Under the pieces are notes generated by a model. That model saw only the letters and a program-made list of their open reading frames with translations, had not been told where the DNA came from and did no database searches. Made by a program: the position numbers and the translations under genes. From Waddliaceae bacterium (GTDB lineage: Bacteria > Chlamydiota > Chlamydiia > Chlamydiales > SLFE01): a stretch of DNA of 7,101 nucleotides. Shown piece by piece: positions 1 to 6,116 of this stretch (position 1 is its first letter; every line of letters starts with the position of its first letter). The DNA is taken from positions 1 to 7,101 of the forward strand of contig SLFE01000243.1 in NCBI GenBank assembly GCA_007124415.1. The letters run 5' to 3'.

Positions 1-114
1 AAAAAGAAAAGCCCTACTAAGGTGTCATAGTGTATTTCCCGTCTTTGGGAGGACAAGCAGCGTTTAGGTCTCCCGGCGTCTCCTCCGGCTTGTTGATTCT
101 CTTGCCGCCTCCAA

Positions 115-705
115 TTAGGTGCTTGCGGCGGCTCCATTGCTGATAATATCGGGATTAAAAATTCCTGCTATACCGACAATTGAAGAGGCTAAACCCGAGA
201 GGATCTCATGCTTCCCTTTTTTCATTTCAGCGGCAGCGCGGCTTTTCAAGGGAGAGTCCAGGATAGTAGAAAGTCCCATGATTATAAAGGCTTGAGATAA
301 CGCAATGCCCGCGATTGGTAAAAAAATGCGCTTTTTCCAATTAGGAAAATTGTCGATTCCTATGATTTCGGTTGAAGTCGGGCCGCATTGGAAAAGTGCG
401 TTTACTTTTCCTCCCCGCTCTTTCAAGGAACAGGGAGAAACCAGTCCCAGAATCCCCAGGGCTATACGCGAGGCGGCTGCGGCTATTGTTTCGAGGGCAA
501 TACGCCCGGCATTGCGGGCCTGGCCGGCGTCAAAGTTCAGCGCGCTTGCCGTTAATTGAATGGCAGTTTGGCCGGCACCGGATGCTAATGTCGATGGAGT
601 TTTGATCATGGCGTGGCAAAGGGAGGCGAGGCGCGGTTTTGTTTTGGAATCTTTAGAAAATCTATCAATAATATCAATGTGCTCATCGATGATATTTTGA
701 ATCAT
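115..705 (-). CDS. hypothetical hydrophobic protein, paralogue A
   Basis: I do not recognise this 196-residue protein. It is clearly related to the neighbouring gene at 793-1368. Both begin MIQ followed closely by Ile-Asp, share an A(L)GILGL(V/I)SP core (residues 82-91 here), then a W-K-x-R-I-x-x-P-I-x-G block (from about 123), a hydrophobic stretch with S-x-x-F-I (about 127-149), a PL motif near 152, and a KGK-x-x-I-x-x-GL block (about 163-172). Hydrophobic stretches at about 70-91, 127-149 and 168-183 suggest membrane association, but there is no N-terminal signal peptide. The N-terminal 30 residues are polar and acidic/basic. The ATG at 705 is supported by a strong upstream purine tract (AGGAGAGGA on the minus strand, complement of 712-720), with GAGGA about 6 nt before the ATG. 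A promoter-like sequence lies just upstream (747-775). The gene could be a lineage-specific membrane protein or a secreted host-interaction protein; the sequence does not decide. It is real with high confidence, function unknown. Confidence 0.8.
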   Translation of the reverse strand: MIQNIIDEHIDIIDRFSKDSKTKPRLASLCHAMIKTPSTLASGAGQTAIQLTASALNFDAGQARNAGRIALETIAAAASRIALGILGLVSPCSLKERGGKVNALFQCGPTSTEIIGIDNFPNWKKRIFLPIAGIALSQAFIIMGLSTILDSPLKSRAAAEMKKGKHEILSGLASSIVGIAGIFNPDIISNGAAAST

Positions 706-746
706 AAAACGTCCTCTCCTTTAAATTCTGCAAGTGAGTCTTAAGG

Positions 747-775
747 AGATTAATTCCTGCAGTTTAAAATGTCAA
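747..775 (-). promoter_or_regulatory. putative sigma70-type promoter of paralogue A
   Basis: Reading the minus strand, a perfect -35 hexamer TTGACA (775-770) is followed by a 17-nt spacer and a weak -10 TAATCT (752-747), which keeps the conserved TA----T positions. Transcription would begin near 740, giving a leader of about 35 nt before the ATG at 705. It lies in the 87-bp gap after the stop of paralogue B, so gene A could be transcribed separately as well as by read-through. Confidence 0.45.
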
Positions 776-792
776 TTATCAAATGGTATAAA

Positions 793-1368
793 TCAAGAGT
801 TCGGATAAAGCAGCGCGTAAATTCCATGGCAGGGAGCTTTAAGTCCATTGTTGATGTCTGTTTTTCCTTTATTCCATAGGGCTTTCTGCACATCTTCCCA
901 CTCCTTGAAAAGTGGTGCGTGTAATATTAGGTAGATTCCTCTCATGATGAAGTAAGGGCTTATCGAAAAACCGTAAATAGGGGCCCTGATGCGCTCTTTC
1001 CAGCCTTGGAAGGCGACGTACTCGGGGAATTTTGGCGGGCCGATCGAATCAAATCTATTTAAATAAGTCTTAACCTTTTCGGCTGTTTTCAGCGCCGCGC
1101 TCGGCGAGATCAGTCCCAGAATACCCAATGCTAATGTCGTCGCCGCGTAAACGGGGCCGGAAGCGGCCAAATGAGCGGCATTCAGTGCTTTTTTAGGGTT
1201 AAGATCAAGGGCGCTGTTGGTAAACTCAATGACGGAAAGGCAAGTATACTGGGTTAAAAGATATGGAGCCTGAGCCAACGCGAGATAAGCGGGGCATAAG
1301 CGTTTTCTTAACTCTGTATAGCCGTGCTGGTTCAATGTTTTGATATATGTATCAATTACTTGAATCAT
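793..1368 (-). CDS. hypothetical hydrophobic protein, paralogue B
   Basis: This 191-residue protein is a diverged paralogue of the gene at 115-705 and is not a family I recognise. Its core ALGILGLISP is at residues 80-89, followed by W-K-E-R-I-R-A-P-I-Y-G (about 123-133), S-x-x-Y-F-I-M-R-G (about 137-144), a PL at 152-153 and KGK-x-x-I-x-x-GL (about 167-176). An N-terminal region around 25-50 is also hydrophobic and aromatic, unlike the Ala/Gly-rich equivalent in paralogue A. The shared blocks are collinear and the lengths nearly equal, so the pair probably arose by tandem duplication followed by strong divergence. The ATG at 1368 has a minus-strand AGAGGT Shine-Dalgarno about 8 nt upstream. 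It lies 191 bp downstream of birA on the same strand and has its own promoter candidate (1405-1433). No catalytic motif is visible. Membrane association is inferred from hydrophobicity only. Confidence 0.8.
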   Translation of the reverse strand: MIQVIDTYIKTLNQHGYTELRKRLCPAYLALAQAPYLLTQYTCLSVIEFTNSALDLNPKKALNAAHLAASGPVYAATTLALGILGLISPSAALKTAEKVKTYLNRFDSIGPPKFPEYVAFQGWKERIRAPIYGFSISPYFIMRGIYLILHAPLFKEWEDVQKALWNKGKTDINNGLKAPCHGIYALLYPNS

Positions 1369-1404
1369 TTAATTTACCTCTTATAGGTTCTTTCGTTAAA
1401 TAAT

Positions 1405-1433
1405 ATTAAATCCCGTTTAGTCATTATCATCAA
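1405..1433 (-). promoter_or_regulatory. putative sigma70-type promoter of paralogue B
   Basis: On the minus strand TTGATG (1433-1428) is followed by a 17-nt spacer and TTTAAT (1410-1405), matching the sigma70 consensus at 4/6 and 5/6 positions. The predicted start is near 1398, about 30 nt before the ATG at 1368. The surrounding 1369-1559 spacer is strongly AT-rich and holds no convincing hairpin terminator for birA, so some read-through from birA is also possible. AT-rich DNA gives such matches by chance, so confidence is limited. Confidence 0.3.
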
Positions 1434-1559
1434 GTGCTTTATGATTAACTTATTGATTAAAAAATGTCATAGGCGAACATTGTTAATCATCTATGCATCC
1501 ATCCTCCCAATCCTGATAGATTTTCCTGTTACTTTTGAGTACACTCCCTAATAAGAACC

Positions 1560-2288
1560 TTAAATAGTTTCGATATTGACAAAGTTTTTAACCTTGTTGT
1601 CGGAGAGCGATAGATTCAGGGATCCGTCGTCAGCGAGGGAGTGGAAGAAGCCCTGGGTGATCTCTTCGCGGGAATGAAAAGAGATTTTTTGGTCGGGCCG
1701 ATAGGGTACGGACCCGCGGTACCGCTCAATGAAAGGAGAAAATCCCTCTTTGAGGAAGGTGCTTAGGTATTGCCGGTAGATTTCGGTGAGCCGTTGGCGG
1801 ATTTGACCGATGTCGAACTCTCTGCCGGCGACGCACGCCAATGAAGCGGCTTTGGTGGGAATGTAGCTGAGCTGCTCTTCTGTCATGTTGACATTGAGGC
1901 CGATGCCGTTGGCAATAAAGGTATGGCTGCGGGATGTTATGATATCGCAAAGGATGCCGGCGGCTTTTTTCCCTTCGATCAAAATATCGTTCGGCCATTT
2001 GATGCGGCAGGGAATGTCGAGCGATTTAAGCAGGTCGATGCAGGCAAGGGACAATACCTGGCCGAAATTTTGAAGATGAGGGAAGCTTTTCGGCGCGAAC
2101 GAGCAGAATGTGATTGTGCAATTGGCGTTTTTCGGGGAGTCCCAGGAACGTCCCTCCCTCCCCCTTCCGCGCGTTTGCTCGTCGGCCGAAATGACCGTCA
2201 GAGCTTCAGGATCGAAGTCTTTATGATGTCTTTTGGCATAAAGGTTTGTCGACTCTATACAGGGGAAATGGAGGTGGTTGGTTTTCAT
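1560..2288 (-). CDS. birA: biotin--[acetyl-CoA-carboxylase] ligase, monofunctional
   Basis: The 242-residue protein joins biotin, through biotinyl-5'-AMP, to the lysine of biotin carboxyl carrier protein, the first need of fatty-acid synthesis. It acts in the cytoplasm. Visible signatures are E-S-T-N at 12-15, the biotin/adenylate loop GRGREGRSW at 41-49, K-W-P-N-D at 97-101 (the Lys and Asp of the active site), AGIL at 110-113 and G-I-G-L-N-V-N at 128-134. A small C-terminal domain follows from about 190. There is no N-terminal winged helix-turn-helix, so it is a class I ligase without the DNA-binding repressor role of E. coli BirA. The length fits that class. The ATG at 2288 overlaps the stop of the upstream gene by 4 bp (ATGA), and no good Shine-Dalgarno precedes it. 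Translational coupling is therefore likely. Confidence 0.95.
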   Translation of the reverse strand: MKTNHLHFPCIESTNLYAKRHHKDFDPEALTVISADEQTRGRGREGRSWDSPKNANCTITFCSFAPKSFPHLQNFGQVLSLACIDLLKSLDIPCRIKWPNDILIEGKKAAGILCDIITSRSHTFIANGIGLNVNMTEEQLSYIPTKAASLACVAGREFDIGQIRQRLTEIYRQYLSTFLKEGFSPFIERYRGSVPYRPDQKISFHSREEITQGFFHSLADDGSLNLSLSDNKVKNFVNIETI

Positions 2289-3022
2289 TGGGCTAGTCTG
2301 TTGTTGATGTAGCTTTTGAGTGTGAGGCGCCCTTCGCGGATGTGCGACAGCATTTGACCGAAGGCATTGTCGCCCTCGCCGTAAGCGAGGATTTGCTTCC
2401 AGCTGCTTTGCTCTTCGGCTTTAAGTCCGAGCTGCTGCTGCAAACTGGCGAGCCTCAAGTAATTGAATGCGTAAATCGCTTCGTTTTCCGGGGTTTCGAA
2501 CATATCGGCCAGCCGGCTGTGCAGCGCGCTCGCGTGCTCGTAGGCGTCTTCGTAGTTGCCACTTGCGATCAGCAGGGTCGTCTCGGTATAGTCGTGGTAG
2601 ACGGGAAGGTTTTCCTTTTCAAGCCTTGTCAAAGAGTCGTCGATATAAATTTGCGCCGCCGAGACCTGATCTTTTCCGATCAGGGTTTGGGCAACTTTGC
2701 CCTCGTACTTTTGCCTGAGGTCGGGATGCCTGTCCATGAGCTTTTGAAGCGGTTCGAGGGCTGCGGCGCTTTCGTCTGCAGGGGCTTTAACAAATTGGGA
2801 GTAAGTGTAGTCGGCCCGGATATAGTCTTTTAAACTGCCGGCTTCCGTCGTTCGGGTGAGTTGGAAAAATATGGCGATTGCGAAAGCGAGCCCCAAGCCG
2901 GCGTAAAGAATAGTGGATCCGTACCGGTGAAGGAATTCCCTGATTTGATGTTCGTCAAAGATCGATGGTTTGGGATGAACGGCAGCGTCCGCCGCTGTTT
3001 TCTGTTTTTTCAATTTTTTCAT
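2285..3022 (-). CDS. membrane-anchored protein with probable TPR-like domain
   Basis: This is a 245-residue protein of unassigned function. The first 34 residues are polar and Lys-rich at the start (MKKLKKQK). One clear transmembrane segment follows at about 37-55, and the remaining 190 residues are soluble and helical in character. Positive charge before the segment suggests an N-in, C-out bitopic topology. From about 70 the sequence reads as repeated amphipathic helix pairs with TPR-like Ala/Gly/Tyr spacing, for example L-I-A-S-G-N-Y-E-D-A-Y-E-H-A (about 151-164) and Y-L-R-L-A-S-L-Q-Q-Q-L-G-L-K-A-E (about 188-203). This layout resembles YfgM-type envelope proteins, but that is architectural similarity only. 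It is the first gene of a leftward unit and overlaps birA by 4 bp. A G7 run (complement of 3031-3037) sits where the Shine-Dalgarno should be, 8 nt before the ATG. Confidence 0.85.
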   Translation of the reverse strand: MKKLKKQKTAADAAVHPKPSIFDEHQIREFLHRYGSTILYAGLGLAFAIAIFFQLTRTTEAGSLKDYIRADYTYSQFVKAPADESAAALEPLQKLMDRHPDLRQKYEGKVAQTLIGKDQVSAAQIYIDDSLTRLEKENLPVYHDYTETTLLIASGNYEDAYEHASALHSRLADMFETPENEAIYAFNYLRLASLQQQLGLKAEEQSSWKQILAYGEGDNAFGQMLSHIREGRLTLKSYINNRLAQ

Positions 3023-3030
3023 CGCGTCTT

Positions 3031-3037
3031 CCCCCCC
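3031..3037 (-). repeat. G7 homopolymer at the ribosome binding site position
   Basis: Seven C on the plus strand read as G7 in the leftward transcript, flanked by GAA before and AAGACGCG after, ending 8 nt from the ATG at 3022. No other AGGAGG-like sequence is closer, so the G/A-rich block is presumably what the ribosome uses. A homopolymer here could change length by slippage and alter initiation. Confidence 0.6.
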
Positions 3038-3077
3038 TTCAGAAAAGGATTGAGGTTAAGTATTATTTTGCACAAAA

Positions 3078-3097
3078 TGCAGGTGATGCTACCTGCA
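3078..3097. promoter_or_regulatory. perfect 7-bp inverted repeat, candidate operator
   Basis: TGCAGGT (3078-3084) and ACCTGCA (3091-3097) are exact inverted repeats separated by 6 bp, making a 20-bp dyad. It lies in the 116-bp divergent spacer, about 40 bp upstream of the parB start and next to the leftward -10 at 3098-3103. The centre-to-centre distance of the arms (13 bp) is compatible with a dimeric repressor, or it may be an RNA hairpin in the leftward leader. There is no U-tract directly after either side, so a terminator is unlikely. It does not resemble the parS consensus. Confidence 0.5.
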
Positions 3098-3126
3098 ATT
3101 ATACATATTTTTACGTAAAGAATAAA
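3098..3126 (-). promoter_or_regulatory. putative leftward promoter for the TPR-like/birA unit
   Basis: On the minus strand a perfect TATAAT (3103-3098) is preceded at 17 nt by TTTATT (3126-3121), a weak -35 with 3/6 matches. Transcription would start near 3091, inside the inverted repeat at 3078-3097, leaving a leader of about 70 nt before the ATG at 3022. A protein bound to the dyad would block this promoter. The rightward promoter for parB is less clear: TTGAGG (3050-3055) with CAAAAT (3073-3078) is the best pair I see. Confidence 0.35.
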
Positions 3127-3129
3127 GGA
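3124..3129 (+). promoter_or_regulatory. ribosome binding site fixing the parB start
   Basis: AAAGGA lies 9 nt before the ATG at 3139. The reading frame is open upstream to an ATG at 2965, but that would overlap the divergent gene by 58 bp and encode an N-terminal extension unlike ParB. The 3139 start, with this site, gives a normal ParB N-terminus. Confidence 0.7.
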
Positions 3130-3138
3130 CATTTTCTC

Positions 3139-3957
3139 ATGACTCACGAATCCAGCGCCACATCTGCTGCAGAAGAGATCATCAATCTCGATATTTCAAA
3201 AATTTCTGTTAATCCGTACCAGCCGCGCCGTTATTTCGGCAAAGAAGAGCTCGAAGAGCTGGCGGAATCGATCAAGTCGGTCGGTTTGATCCAGCCTCCC
3301 GTCGTCAGGTGGAACGCACAGCGCAGCTGCTATGAGTTGATTTCAGGGGAGAGACGGTTCAGGGCCGCCCATTTGGCGGGGCTGACCAATATTCCCGTGA
3401 TTTTTCGCAAAGGCAACGACGACTTTTCCGCCGAAGCGGCCCTGATCGAAAATATTCAACGCGTCGATTTGAATCCGATGGAAATTGCCAGGGCGCTTCA
3501 GGATTTGAAGCAATTCGGCCTGACGCAGGACGATTTGGCAAAACGGGTGGGCAAGAGCCGCTCTTCCATTGCCAACTATCTGCGCCTTCTCGACCTTCCT
3601 CTTTCGGTTCAGCAAAAAATTGAAAGAAATGAAATTTCGCTTGGGCATGCCAAGGCGATATTGTCTTTAAAAGAAGAGTGCGATCAAAGAAAACTTTGCG
3701 AGATGATCGCCGAGCAGAACTTGTCGGTCAGGGAGACGGAAAAAAAAGCCGGAAATCTGGAAAGTCCCGGTTTTCGCCCGATGCCGGTCCCGAAGGAAAG
3801 GGATGTCCACCTTGAGCATGTATTGGAAAAAGCGCAGCAAAAGCTTGGAACAAAGGTGTCTGTTCAGGGCAGCTCCGAAAGGGGGCGCCTCTGTATTGAC
3901 TATTACAGTCTGGACGATCTTCAACGGGTTCTTGAGCTTATAGGAGTTGAGGAATAA
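3139..3957 (+). CDS. parB: ParB/Spo0J-family DNA-binding CTPase
   Basis: The 272-residue protein belongs to the chromosome-partition ParB family, which loads on parS sites as a CTP-dependent sliding clamp. The N-terminal domain carries NPYQPRR at 25-31 and the CTP-binding motif GERRFRA at 70-76. It is followed by E-N-I-Q-R-x-x-L-N-P at 104-113, the hallmark of the family. A helix-turn-helix lies at about 128-149 (LTQDDLAKRVGKSRSSIANY region), followed by helices to about 200, a variable linker, and a short C-terminal dimerisation domain to 272. Length and motifs are those of an intact, chromosome-type ParB. No ParA is visible in the window. Its stop overlaps the ATG of the copper ATPase by 1 bp (TAATG), so the two are co-transcribed. 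A bona fide segregation role is likely, but the operon partner is unusual, so a regulatory (Noc-like) role cannot be excluded. Confidence 0.93.
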   Translation: MTHESSATSAAEEIINLDISKISVNPYQPRRYFGKEELEELAESIKSVGLIQPPVVRWNAQRSCYELISGERRFRAAHLAGLTNIPVIFRKGNDDFSAEAALIENIQRVDLNPMEIARALQDLKQFGLTQDDLAKRVGKSRSSIANYLRLLDLPLSVQQKIERNEISLGHAKAILSLKEECDQRKLCEMIAEQNLSVRETEKKAGNLESPGFRPMPVPKERDVHLEHVLEKAQQKLGTKVSVQGSSERGRLCIDYYSLDDLQRVLELIGVEE

Positions 3958-6116
3958 TGGAAAAACGGTCTGAGATTTCCATTGAAGGGATGACGTGCGC
4001 CGCTTGCGTAAAAAGGGTGCAAAAATCCCTTAAAAAAAATCCCGGCGTGATCGAGGCGAGCGTACATTTTGCCACAAATAAGGCCGTTGTCACATACGAC
4101 CCCAGAATGGTGTCAGAGGAGGCCATTCTTGCATCCATCCATGAATCAGGCTATGAAGGGGAGATTCTTGACGAGGCGCATCTCAGGAGAATGCCCGATA
4201 TCAACGAAGAGGTGCATTTCAAAAAATTCGTCGCGGCCGCGCTTTTGACTCTTCCTTTAATGCTCGATATGATCGGCATGTTTTTTGGCCTTGAGCACCC
4301 TGTTCCTTATTGGATTCAAGCGGTGTTTGCGACGGCGGTCCAGTTTTGGTGCGGCTGGACGTTTTACAAGGGCACGTATTATTCCCTAAAAGCCCTAAGC
4401 GCGAATATGGACGTTCTAATAGCTTTGGGCACGTCGGCAGCTTACGGCTTTTCTTTGTTTGTGTGGTTTTTCGCGTTGGATGAGCCGCTCTATTTTGAAA
4501 TCGGAGCCATGATCATCACTTTGATCCTTCTCGGCAGATGGATGGAGGTGAGGAGTAAGCGGAGAGCTACGTCTGCGATCAGAAAATTGCTTGATTTGCA
4601 GCCGCGCACGGCGCAAGTGAGGCGGGACGGACAGTTTGCCGGGCTGCCGGTCGAGGAGGTTTGCCACGGCGATATTTTTATGGTCCGTCCCGGAGACAGC
4701 ATTGCTGTGGACGGCATCGTCCGCGAGGGGGAGTCGGCTGTGGACGAATCGACGCTGACTGGCGAGAGCATTCCGGTCTATAAGGGCCCCGGCTCGGAAG
4801 TGTTTGCGGGGACGTTGAATGCCAATGGTTCGTTGATAGTCGAGGCGACGGGCATTGGATCGGAAACCATTTTGAGCCGCATGGTCAAACTTGTGCAGGA
4901 GGCGCAGGACTCGCGCGCGCCTGTTCAGCATCTCGCCGATAAAATTTCCGAAGTGTTCGTCCCTGTTGTGATCATGATCAGCGCAGCTACTTTCATGGGA
5001 TGGGCCCTATTCGGAGCGGGCTCGGCGGAGGCGCTGATCAATGCCGTTGCCGTTTTAGTTATCGCCTGCCCTTGCGCCTTGGGACTGGCCACGCCGACAG
5101 TGATAGTGGTGGCGACCGGCCGGGCAGCTGAGGTCGGCGTCTTGTTCAAAGACGCTAAAGCTTTTGAAACGGTTCAGAAAATGGACGTGCTCATCGTCGA
5201 TAAGACAGGAACGCTGACCAGGGGGCAGCCGATGGTTCAGGAAGTAGTCGCAGAGTCCGGAAGCCGGTCCGGCGATGTTTTGCAAATTGCCGCCTCGCTT
5301 GCCCACCGCTCTTCCCACCCCCTATCAGAAGCGATTGTCGGCTTGGCGCAAAGAAGTCATCTGCCGCTCGAGCCGGTGCACGAGTTCGATTCTTTTGCCG
5401 GAAGAGGGATCGCCGGCACCAAACGGGGTGTGAAATGCGCTTTGGGATCGGCCCGCTTTGCCAAGGAGAACGGAATTTCTTTTGATGATTTAAGGGTCGA
5501 AAAGTGGCAGGAGGATGGAAAAAATGCCGTCATCGTCTGGAAGGAAGAGAAGGTTTTAGGGTATATAGTCATTGAAGATGAAATCCGCGACACAACTCCT
5601 CGCGCCGTCGAACTTTTGCAGAAAATGAAAATTCCGTTATTGATGATCACCGGCGATTCTTTGCATACGGCTGCGGCGGTTTCAAGCCGCCTTGGGATTG
5701 AACAGTATCTTGCCGAAGTGCTCCCCGATGAAAAAGCGAAAAAAGTCCAGGAGGTAAAAGACTCCGGCATGGTTGTCGGCATGGTAGGCGACGGCGTGAA
5801 CGACGCTCCCGCCCTGGCCACGGCCCATGTGGGCTTTGCCATTGATTACGGCAGCGATGTGGCGATTGAGGCTGCCGATATCACCTTGCTAGGAGGCGAT
5901 TTGATGGGTGTTGTCAAAGCGATAGACTTGTCGAAGACAACCTACAGAAAAATTCGGGAAAACCTCTTTTTTGCCTTCATCTATAATATCCTGGCTATTC
6001 CTTTCGCCGCTTTTGGATTGTTAAATCCGGTCATTGCCGCTGCGGCCATGGCGGCCAGCTCGCTTTCGGTAGTGGGCAATGCCCTTCTTCTCAAAAGGTG
6101 GACCCCTAAACGATGA
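3957..6116 (+). CDS. copA: Cu(I)-exporting P1B-type ATPase
   Basis: This 719-residue heavy-metal pump uses ATP to move Cu(I) (possibly Ag(I)) from the cytoplasm across the inner membrane. In order: one N-terminal HMA domain (about 5-70) with the metal site GMTCAAC at 11-17; four membrane helices (about 91-112, 118-137, 150-172, 177-195); the actuator domain with TGES at 268-271; helices 5 and 6, the latter holding the CPC metal site at 371-373; the phosphorylation site DKTGT at 415-419 (Asp415); the P1B-specific H-P at 454-455; GDGVND at 611-616; and the last two helices with Y-N at 676-677 and M-x-x-S-S at 698-702. CPC, YN and MxxSS together define the P1B-1 Cu(I) subclass rather than Zn/Cd. 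All catalytic residues are present. It overlaps parB by 1 bp and the VWA gene by 4 bp. GAGGA 4 nt upstream, with AGGAG further back, serves as ribosome binding site. No copper sensor or chaperone gene is seen. Confidence 0.95.
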   Translation: MEKRSEISIEGMTCAACVKRVQKSLKKNPGVIEASVHFATNKAVVTYDPRMVSEEAILASIHESGYEGEILDEAHLRRMPDINEEVHFKKFVAAALLTLPLMLDMIGMFFGLEHPVPYWIQAVFATAVQFWCGWTFYKGTYYSLKALSANMDVLIALGTSAAYGFSLFVWFFALDEPLYFEIGAMIITLILLGRWMEVRSKRRATSAIRKLLDLQPRTAQVRRDGQFAGLPVEEVCHGDIFMVRPGDSIAVDGIVREGESAVDESTLTGESIPVYKGPGSEVFAGTLNANGSLIVEATGIGSETILSRMVKLVQEAQDSRAPVQHLADKISEVFVPVVIMISAATFMGWALFGAGSAEALINAVAVLVIACPCALGLATPTVIVVATGRAAEVGVLFKDAKAFETVQKMDVLIVDKTGTLTRGQPMVQEVVAESGSRSGDVLQIAASLAHRSSHPLSEAIVGLAQRSHLPLEPVHEFDSFAGRGIAGTKRGVKCALGSARFAKENGISFDDLRVEKWQEDGKNAVIVWKEEKVLGYIVIEDEIRDTTPRAVELLQKMKIPLLMITGDSLHTAAAVSSRLGIEQYLAEVLPDEKAKKVQEVKDSGMVVGMVGDGVNDAPALATAHVGFAIDYGSDVAIEAADITLLGGDLMGVVKAIDLSKTTYRKIRENLFFAFIYNILAIPFAAFGLLNPVIAAAAMAASSLSVVGNALLLKRWTPKR

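Noticed and set aside
1..114. possible terminator after paralogue A, ending in a T-rich run on the minus strand
   Set aside because: The run TTTTCTTTTT is preceded only by a 3-bp stem (CCT/AGG). The other small inverted repeats in this stretch (GGGAG/CTCCC, CCGG/CCGG) are short and not followed by a T-run.
1441..1551. 36-residue plus-strand small ORF with a hydrophobic stretch in the birA/paralogue B spacer
   Set aside because: There is no Shine-Dalgarno before the ATG, the region is AT-rich where hydrophobic codons arise by chance, and it opposes the direction of all flanking genes.
1923..2312. 129-codon plus-strand open frame over birA
   Set aside because: It is antisense to birA, which carries all biotin ligase motifs. 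The plus-frame product has no recognisable feature.
2342..2833. 163-codon plus-strand open frame antisense to the TPR-like gene
   Set aside because: It lies wholly inside a gene with convincing domain structure and its own start context. The translation has no recognisable motif and is a mirror-frame shadow.
3068..3105. TTGCAC and TATACA as a rightward parB promoter
   Set aside because: The spacing is about 26 nt, too long for a sigma70 promoter, and the intervening dyad gives no reason to accept it.
2965..3138. 58-residue N-terminal extension of ParB from an upstream ATG
   Set aside because: It would overlap the divergent gene and cross its promoter region, it is unlike ParB N-termini, and the ATG at 3139 has a proper ribosome binding site.
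4416..4931. 171-codon minus-strand open frame
   Set aside because: It is antisense to the actuator domain of the copper ATPase, with Arg-rich composition typical of a shadow frame.
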